This document shows, one piece after another, positions 59,082-64,000 of a stretch of DNA of 64,000 bases (position 1 is the stretch's first letter; the number at the start of each line of letters is the position of its first letter). The translations under genes and the position numbers were made by a program. The notes beneath the pieces are model-generated. The model was not told where the DNA came from. It was given only the letters and a program-made list of their open reading frames with translations, and made no database searches. The DNA comes from Bacteroides faecis MAJ27 (GTDB lineage Bacteria > Bacteroidota > Bacteroidia > Bacteroidales > Bacteroidaceae), in assembly GCF_900106755.1 (NCBI RefSeq), contig NZ_FNNN01000002.1, forward strand, positions 310,001-374,000, in the 5' to 3' direction.

Positions 59082-60617
59082 TTATAAAGGCATGTTACCG
59101 TGCTTTTTGGGCGGATTGGTCTGCATCTTGTTTTCCGTCATCTCCAAAGCCTGTATCAGGCGTTTGCGAGTCTGTCTCGGATAGATGATTTCATCAATGA
59201 ATCCCAGTTCGGCAGCCTGATACGGGGTGGCAAACTTTTCTTTATATGCCTCCAGTTCTTTAGCTTTCGTTTCTGCATCTGCCTTGCGGAACAGGATATT
59301 GATTGCGCCGTCGGCACCCATCACTGCAATTTCCGCACTTGGATAAGCAAAGTTTACGTCGGCACCTGTCTGCTTGGAGTTCATTACGATGTAAGCGCCG
59401 CCATAGGCTTTGCGGGTAATGACTGTCAGTTTGGGTACGGTAGCTTCGGCAAATGCATATACGATTTTAGCACCGTGGCGGATGATTCCGTTGTTTTCCT
59501 GTGTATATCCCGGCAGGAATCCCGGAACATCTTCAAAGGTGATCAAAGGTATGTTGAAGCAGTCGCAGAAGCGGATGAAGCGGCTTGCCTTATCACTGGC
59601 ATCGATATCGAGCACTCCGGCAAGATAGGCCGGCTGATTGGCAACGATACCTACCGAGCGGCCTGCAAGGCGTGCAAAACCAATGATGATATTCTTTGCA
59701 AAGTTGGGCATTACTTCGAAGAAATAGCTGTCGTCTACCACTCGTTCGATAATGTCCTTCATGTCATACGGCACATTCGGATCGGCAGGTACTATCGTAT
59801 CTAAAGTGGCGTCTTCGCGGTTCACTTCGTCCGTACAGTTCTGCTTTTTCGTTTCATCCATATTATTCTGAGGCAGGAATGAAAGAAGTTCGCGGATGCT
59901 CATCAGCAATTCTTCTTCTGTGTTGCACATAAAGTGCGTTACACCACTCTTGCTGCTGTGAGTCATCGCACCGCCCAGTTCTTCTTTGCTTACCTCTTCG
60001 TGAATCACCGTTTTTACCACGTCCGGACCTGTAACGAACATATGGCTCTTTTCCTTCACCATAAAGATGAAGTCGGTAAGGGCAGGAGAGTAGCAGGCAC
60101 CTCCGGCGCAGGGACCGAGAATGGCGGAAATCTGCGGAATCACTCCGCTTGCCATCGTGTTTTGATAGAAAATATCGGCATATCCCGAAAGACTTTCGAT
60201 ACCTTCCTGAATACGCGCGCCACCCGAATCGTTCAGCGCAATAATCGGAGCACCGTTCTTCAACGCCAGCTGCTGCACTTTTACGATTTTCTTGGCATTG
60301 GAAGCTGACAGCGAACCGCCATATACCGTAAAATCATATGCATAAACAAATACCTGGCGACCGTCAATCTTTCCGTAACCAGATACGATACCGTCTCCCG
60401 GAATCTTATTTTTATCCATACCGTAGTTGGTACAGCGGTGAACCATCAGTTTGTCCAGTTCTACAAAAGTACCTTTATCGAGCAACATCTCGATACGTTC
60501 GCGGGCAGTCATCTTGCCGCTTTCGTGTTGCTTCTCTATCTTTTCCACACCTCCGCCAAGAGAGGCGATGCGGTCACGTTCTTCAAACGTGGCATATGCG
60601 TTATTCTTTTCTTCCAT
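59082..60617 (-). CDS. mmdA: Acyl-CoA carboxyltransferase (propionyl-CoA carboxylase beta / methylmalonyl-CoA decarboxylase alpha type)
   Basis: Transfers the carboxyl group between biotin and an acyl-CoA; 511 residues with the two crotonase-like halves of the family. The N-terminal half has GKIDGRQVFVYAYDFTVYGGSLS and NDSGGARIQEGIESL. The C-terminal half has the CoA and biotin loops with DVPGFLPGYTQE and TRKAYGGAYIVMNSKQTGAD. Last gene of an operon with the biotin carrier (20 bp away) and biotin carboxylase. A cobalamin riboswitch precedes the operon, which points to the B12-dependent methylmalonyl-CoA route to propionate rather than to fatty acid synthesis. Carboxylation or decarboxylation in vivo cannot be told from sequence; no sodium-pump membrane subunit lies here. 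Confidence 0.9.
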   Translation of the reverse strand: MEEKNNAYATFEERDRIASLGGGVEKIEKQHESGKMTARERIEMLLDKGTFVELDKLMVHRCTNYGMDKNKIPGDGIVSGYGKIDGRQVFVYAYDFTVYGGSLSASNAKKIVKVQQLALKNGAPIIALNDSGGARIQEGIESLSGYADIFYQNTMASGVIPQISAILGPCAGGACYSPALTDFIFMVKEKSHMFVTGPDVVKTVIHEEVSKEELGGAMTHSSKSGVTHFMCNTEEELLMSIRELLSFLPQNNMDETKKQNCTDEVNREDATLDTIVPADPNVPYDMKDIIERVVDDSYFFEVMPNFAKNIIIGFARLAGRSVGIVANQPAYLAGVLDIDASDKASRFIRFCDCFNIPLITFEDVPGFLPGYTQENNGIIRHGAKIVYAFAEATVPKLTVITRKAYGGAYIVMNSKQTGADVNFAYPSAEIAVMGADGAINILFRKADAETKAKELEAYKEKFATPYQAAELGFIDEIIYPRQTRKRLIQALEMTENKMQTNPPKKHGNMPL

Positions 60618-60637
60618 AATGCAATCCGTTCTAAATA

Positions 60638-61147
60638 TTATGCAATCGGTTCTAATGTTATTAATGTCTGCTCACCGGTGATGTTATCACCTTCCTGAAC
60701 CAGAATTTCTTTGATGCGGCAGTCTGAAGATACTTTATAGTTGCTTTGCATCTTCATGGCTTCGATCACGATGGCGGTGTCTCCGGCTTTCATTTCCTGA
60801 CCGACCGTTACGGGTATTTTCACCACCTTGCCCGGCATCGGAGAGGTGATGCAGTCGTTTTGTTCCTCTTCGCCTTTCTTGCGCATGCGCAGGTATTTCG
60901 CCTGGCTGTCCACTATCTCTACATTGAAACTGCTATAGTGGGTATTTACCTTGTAGTTTTTACCATTCTCACGGCGAATCAGTTGCGCGTTCGAACTGCG
61001 GCCATCCATCAGAATGTTGCAAGTACCGTTTTCGGCCATTACGACATCTGCTTCAAATGTCTTTCCGTCGATGGTAAGCACTACTTTATTATCTTCCTTG
61101 CTGACCAGTTCCACTTCGGCCACACGGTTTCCTATATGAATTTCCAT
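60638..61147 (-). CDS. Biotin carboxyl carrier protein
   Basis: 169 residues. The C-terminal biotinyl domain (about 95-169) contains the biotinylated lysine in VIEAMKMQSNYKV (Lys near 137) with the usual glycine-rich turn before it (SPMPGKVVKIPVTVGQEMKAGDT). The N-terminal half (about 1-90) is a beta-rich domain found in carriers of this type (VAEVELVSKEDNKVVLTIDGKTFEADV). Middle gene of the carboxylase operon; 22 bp after the biotin carboxylase and 20 bp before the carboxyltransferase gene. Confidence 0.93.
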   Translation of the reverse strand: MEIHIGNRVAEVELVSKEDNKVVLTIDGKTFEADVVMAENGTCNILMDGRSSNAQLIRRENGKNYKVNTHYSSFNVEIVDSQAKYLRMRKKGEEEQNDCITSPMPGKVVKIPVTVGQEMKAGDTAIVIEAMKMQSNYKVSSDCRIKEILVQEGDNITGEQTLITLEPIA

Positions 61148-61169
61148 AATTGAATATTCTTTGTTAACG

Positions 61170-62684
61170 TTAGATTCTCAACACACCTTTGTGCAATCCG
61201 AACTCTTTCCACTTGCTGATGGGGCGGTTGTCAGTTGCCATGCCGCTGTTATTCTCTTCAAGATTCATCAGATAGTCCATATATGCGGCAATCAGAGCTA
61301 CGTTTTCGGAGCGTTCGCTGGTGCGCATGATGCACTGTTGCAGGTATTCGCCATTCTTGGCGATGAATCCGGTATCGTAATGCCCTTCTACAAAGTCGGG
61401 AGTATCCATGATGGCACGCAGGTAGCTGATGTTGTTTTTCACTCCGGTGAGTTTATATTCGTGGAGCACGCGGCGCATCCGTTCGATGGCATATTCGCGG
61501 CTGGTGGCCCATACTATCAGTTTGCCGATCATCGGGTCGTAGTAAATAGGTATCTCATAACCCTCGTATACATAGCTGTCGATGCGTACACCGATACCGT
61601 TCGGTTCTGTAATCTGCTTGATGATTCCCGGGCTTGGCATGAAGTTCATTTCTGTATCTTCGGCACAAATACGACATTCGATAGCGTGTCCGCGTTGCTG
61701 AATATCTTTCTGCTTCAACTGCAGTACTTGTCCGTCGGCTACCTTGATCTGCTCTTTTACTAAGTCGACGCCCACTACCTGTTCTGTTATCGGATGTTCC
61801 ACCTGCAGGCGGGTATTCATTTCAAGGAAGTAGTAGTTATGGTGTTTGTCTACCAGGAACTCGATTGTTCCCGCACCGATATAGTTGACAGCTTTTGCCG
61901 CAGCTACCGCTTTCTCTCCCATATCTTTGCGCAATTCCGGAGTGACAAAAACCGAAGGAGTTTCTTCTACAATCTTCTGATTGCGGCGTTGAACGGAACA
62001 TTCACGTTCGCAAAGGTGAATGACATTTCCGTGTTTGTCACCCAATACCTGAAACTCGATATGGTGAGGCTCTTCGACGAATTTCTCCAGATAAACCGTG
62101 TCGTCACCGAAAGAAGACAAGGATTCGCTTTTGGCAGTCGTATATGCTTCTTCTACTTCTTCGGCACTGTGGATGAGGCGCATACCTTTTCCACCGCCAC
62201 CCATAGAAGCTTTCAGCATCACCGGATAGCCGATCTTGTTGCAAAGTTCTACAGCTTCTTCTACGCTCTTCAGATTCTCTTGTGTACCGGGAACTACAGG
62301 GACTCCTGCTTCTATCATTTTTATGCGGGCGGAAATTTTATCTCCCATCGCTTCCATTGTTTCCGGATTGGGGCCGATAAAGATGATGCCTTCTTCCTGG
62401 CATCGACGGGCGAAAGTGGCGTTTTCGGAAAGGAAGCCGTAACCCGGATGGATAGCGTCGGCGTGACTCGCTTTGGCCACTTCGATGATTTTTTCTATAT
62501 TCAGATAACTCTCTTTGGATGCTGCCGGTCCTACACAATATGCTTCGTCTGCGTAGAGCACGTGCTTCGCGGTCCGGTCTGCTTCGGAGAAGATAGCAAT
62601 GCTCGTTATCTCCATTTCCCTGCAGGAACGCATCACCCTTACGGCGATTTCACCGCGATTGGCTACTAAGATTTTTTTTATCAT
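61170..62684 (-). CDS. accC: Biotin carboxylase subunit of acyl-CoA carboxylase
   Basis: ATP-dependent carboxylation of carrier-bound biotin. 504 residues from the ATG at 62684 (MIKKILVANRGEIAVRV); an in-frame ATG at 62705 adds seven residues without family support. N-terminal domain with HPGYGFLSENATFA, ATP-grasp with KASMGGGGKGMRL and EFQVLGDKHGNVIHLCERECSVQRRNQK, active-site EMNTRLQVEHPITE, C-terminal domain with RICAEDTEMNFMPSPG. First gene of the operon, about 145 bp after the cobalamin-riboswitch B12 box. It may belong to a propionyl-CoA carboxylase or methylmalonyl-CoA complex rather than acetyl-CoA carboxylase, so the symbol is by family only. Confidence 0.92.
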   Translation of the reverse strand: MIKKILVANRGEIAVRVMRSCREMEITSIAIFSEADRTAKHVLYADEAYCVGPAASKESYLNIEKIIEVAKASHADAIHPGYGFLSENATFARRCQEEGIIFIGPNPETMEAMGDKISARIKMIEAGVPVVPGTQENLKSVEEAVELCNKIGYPVMLKASMGGGGKGMRLIHSAEEVEEAYTTAKSESLSSFGDDTVYLEKFVEEPHHIEFQVLGDKHGNVIHLCERECSVQRRNQKIVEETPSVFVTPELRKDMGEKAVAAAKAVNYIGAGTIEFLVDKHHNYYFLEMNTRLQVEHPITEQVVGVDLVKEQIKVADGQVLQLKQKDIQQRGHAIECRICAEDTEMNFMPSPGIIKQITEPNGIGVRIDSYVYEGYEIPIYYDPMIGKLIVWATSREYAIERMRRVLHEYKLTGVKNNISYLRAIMDTPDFVEGHYDTGFIAKNGEYLQQCIMRTSERSENVALIAAYMDYLMNLEENNSGMATDNRPISKWKEFGLHKGVLRI

Positions 62685-62829
62685 ACTTCTTTCATTTAAG
62701 TACATACTTATTTAATGTCTTCCCATCTGACGGACATACTCCACCTGATGAAAACACAGTATTTTCTTGATTTGGGGCTTAACAAATGATGTTCTTTACT
62801 CCTAATCCACGAGGTGCAAGAACGCTTTT

Positions 62830-63015
62830 ACGCGAAGTGGCAGGTCTTCTGACTGACTCTTGTCTTATTTGCCTTCCCGAATTAACATCAGTGGCGTAAA
62901 ATTAGTTCACTTATAAGACATTTAATAGAACTTCACAGCAGCGGGACTGTCCGGGATTTACACCCGATTCCCTTTTAATCATCGTCCGTTGGATACGGAT
63001 TCCGAACCATTTCGG
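62830..63015 (-). promoter_or_regulatory. Cobalamin riboswitch upstream of the carboxylase operon
   Basis: On the minus strand the order matches the AdoCbl riboswitch: AAAAGGGAATCGGGTGTAAA followed by TCCCGGACAGTCCCGCTGCTGT (interrupted here: positions about 62930-62975), then GGGAAGGC, and the B12 box GTCAGAAGACCTGCC (plus 62839-62853). A small CGCG...GCG hairpin follows the B12 box and may be part of the expression platform. High coenzyme B12 would be expected to lower expression if it acts like most of the class. Confidence 0.9.
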
Positions 63016-63019
63016 GGGG

Positions 63020-63027
63020 CAAAGATA
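63020..63027 (-). promoter_or_regulatory. -7 box of the riboswitch-carboxylase transcript
   Basis: Plus-strand CAAAGATA reads TATCTTTG on the minus strand, just upstream of the riboswitch 5' end, so transcription starts near 63013. Confidence 0.65.
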
Positions 63028-63286
63028 AATAAATATTGAATAGAATATCTTTTTTTTGCACGAAAGTTTCATTTTTGTGCAATGATTTCCTTCGGTGTAC
63101 ATAGGCTATCCGGTTGGATAGGGAGAGCTGACCGGTAAATACAAACAGACTTAACCGGGCTCCTTGAACTCCTTTTTTAGTTTTCCAATAGAACTAAATC
63201 TCTGTGTATTAATGTTTATCTCCTAAACCTTCCTTCTTTCATGTTGTTGAGACTTCCAATCATTAATTAAAAAAGGAGAATCAATC

Positions 63287-63610
63287 ATGAAAGAAAAGAA
63301 AATAGCCCGTGAGGCAAGAAACAAGGAGAAACTAGCCGGTGACGACTGGGTAATGGCAGAATTTTATGCAACGTGGTGCCCTCATTGCAAACGCATGGAA
63401 CCTTTGGTAAAGGAGTTCAAAAGAGAAATGGAAGGTATAGTTGAAGTGGTGCAGGTCGACGTAGATGAAGAAAGCGAACTGGCTAATTTCTATACGATAG
63501 AATCTACTCCTACATTTATCCTTCTCAGAAAAGGGGAACAGTTGTGGAGGCAATCCGGCGAACTGTCTTTGGAAAGACTGGGAAGAGCCGTGAAGGAGTT
63601 TAAATCTTGA
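63287..63610 (+). CDS. Thioredoxin family protein
   Basis: 107 residues, cytoplasmic (no signal peptide). Active site WCPHC (about 27-31) in AEFYATWCPHCKRMEPL. The cis-proline lies in IESTPTFILL (near 77) and the C-terminal helix is complete. The Pro-His dipeptide between the cysteines is DsbA-like and differs from the WCGPC of standard thioredoxin, so its redox potential may be more oxidising. The start is preceded by AAAAGGAGAATCAATC, a good ribosome-binding site. Single gene, divergent from the carboxylase operon. Confidence 0.92.
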   Translation: MKEKKIAREARNKEKLAGDDWVMAEFYATWCPHCKRMEPLVKEFKREMEGIVEVVQVDVDEESELANFYTIESTPTFILLRKGEQLWRQSGELSLERLGRAVKEFKS

Positions 63611-63623
63611 AAAAGTATTAATA

Positions 63624-63642
63624 AGAGGGAGTATTTCCCTCT
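63624..63642 (+). terminator. Hairpin after the thioredoxin gene
   Basis: AGAGGGA (63624-63630) pairs with TCCCTCT (63636-63642); only a weak T-rich stretch follows. Confidence 0.5.
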
Positions 63643-63688
63643 GAAAGTTTTAAATCATGTTATGAAACATGCTTTTTTATTTGGATAA

Positions 63689-63719
63689 TTTGCGGATATG
63701 CTAAAAGTCCGTATCTTTG
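63689..63719 (+). promoter_or_regulatory. Strong promoter of a short noncoding transcript
   Basis: TTTG (63689-63692) and TATCTTTG (63712-63719) are 19 bp apart, a full match to the Bacteroides consensus. Confidence 0.8.
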
Positions 63720-63725
63720 CACTGT

Positions 63726-63788
63726 GTTTTTCATAGTATTAGATTTAAGGTTAACAAAAGGTTGGAGCAAGGCGTTGCTCCTTTTTTT
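63726..63788 (+). ncRNA. Small RNA candidate of about 63 nt
   Basis: It lies between a consensus promoter and a strong intrinsic terminator (GGAGCAA at 63764-63770, TTGCTCC at 63775-63781, then seven T). No reading frame of use fits. From memory, the leader part (TTTTTCATAGTATTAGATTT) recurs in Bacteroides genomes in front of varied terminators, as in the multi-copy FopS-type small RNAs. That link is not checked. Confidence 0.6.
63764..63788 (+). terminator. Intrinsic terminator of the small RNA candidate
   Basis: 7-bp perfect stem with a GGCG loop followed by CTTTTTTT. Confidence 0.9.
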
Positions 63789-63850
63789 ATGCTTATACGT
63801 TTGCAGGGCTTTGACACTCCTTTGTTAAGTAAGTCCGAAAATCCGGGTAA

Positions 63851-64000
63851 TCATTGATTTCCCGTCAGTCTCAATTCATATAGACAGGCTTGTACTTCCT
63901 CAGGGCTACCGGTATGCTTTCCGGCATCATCCGAGAGTTTGATACACTCTCTCCATTCTTGGTTGACATTCATCTTGCATTGTGTCAGTTTCATGACGAT
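63851..64000 (-). CDS. 3' end of an unidentified gene running off the window
   Basis: Minus-strand frame open from the window edge to a TGA at 63851: about 49 residues, including MKLTQCKMNVNQEW and EVQACLYELRLTGNQ. It may begin at an ATG at 63994 as a 47-residue peptide or continue beyond the window. No family recognised. The two cysteines and many charged residues fit a small soluble protein. Confidence 0.45.
   Translation of the reverse strand: MVMKLTQCKMNVNQEWRECIKLSDDAGKHTGSPEEVQACLYELRLTGNQ

Overview
The window is chromosomal DNA of a gut Bacteroides (Bacteroidetes). Evidence: many genes are preceded by the Bacteroides-type -7 box TAnnTTTG, often with TTTG about 19-20 bp upstream. Lipoprotein signals are followed by acidic export residues. 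There is a hybrid two-component system beside glycoside hydrolases, a succinate/propionate-type biotin carboxylase operon, and paired NAD/NADP glutamate dehydrogenases. No rRNA, tRNA, IS element or CRISPR array was seen. The exact species cannot be fixed by reading alone.

Layout. 0.2-14 kb is central metabolism: CCA-adding enzyme, Xaa-Pro aminopeptidase, a glutamate dehydrogenase with NAD-type residues, a large receiver/PPDK_N protein usually labelled PEP synthase, catalase, a second glutamate dehydrogenase with NADP-type residues, and malic enzyme coupled to a 58-residue membrane peptide. 14.3-26.7 kb is a drug-efflux island: an EmrAB-TolC-type operon, a Bcr/CflA pump, an AraC regulator and an AcrAB-OprM-type RND operon. 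26.8-30 kb is copper handling: a CopA-type ATPase with metal-binding domains at both ends, and an AraC regulator that carries its own CxxC heavy-metal-like domain.

30.2-41.3 kb is the most striking region. Two almost identical heads stand in tandem, each made of a tyrosine recombinase gene followed by a 266-bp segment bounded by 22-bp inverted repeats. They drive two unrelated surface operons: a collagen-like lipoprotein plus OmpA protein, and a coiled-coil lipoprotein plus beta-barrel. The inverted repeats have the form GTTAC-N7-GTAAC. Each segment carries a Bacteroides promoter next to its left repeat that points away from the surface gene, so both modules read as OFF here. The 7-bp crossover spacers differ between the modules (TTTGTAG versus TTCTTAG), which would keep the two switches independent.

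42.1-50.2 kb is a small glycan locus: a hybrid two-component regulator, a GH2 enzyme and a GH30 gene that carries a single-base frameshift. 50.5-58.4 kb holds O-acetylhomoserine sulfhydrylase, a cell-wall amidase, a duplicated noncoding element with terminator-like ends, an AraC regulator, a large hybrid histidine kinase and a broken DUF302 gene. 59-63 kb is a carboxylase operon (carboxyltransferase, biotin carrier, biotin carboxylase) behind a cobalamin riboswitch. It is followed by a thioredoxin and a very short promoter-terminator unit that looks like a small RNA.

A further unexplained pattern runs through the noncoding DNA. At least four intergenic stretches (about 9794-9947, 30221-30330, 58594-58725 and 58810-58963) are degenerate tandem arrays with an exact 22-bp period but different unit sequences.
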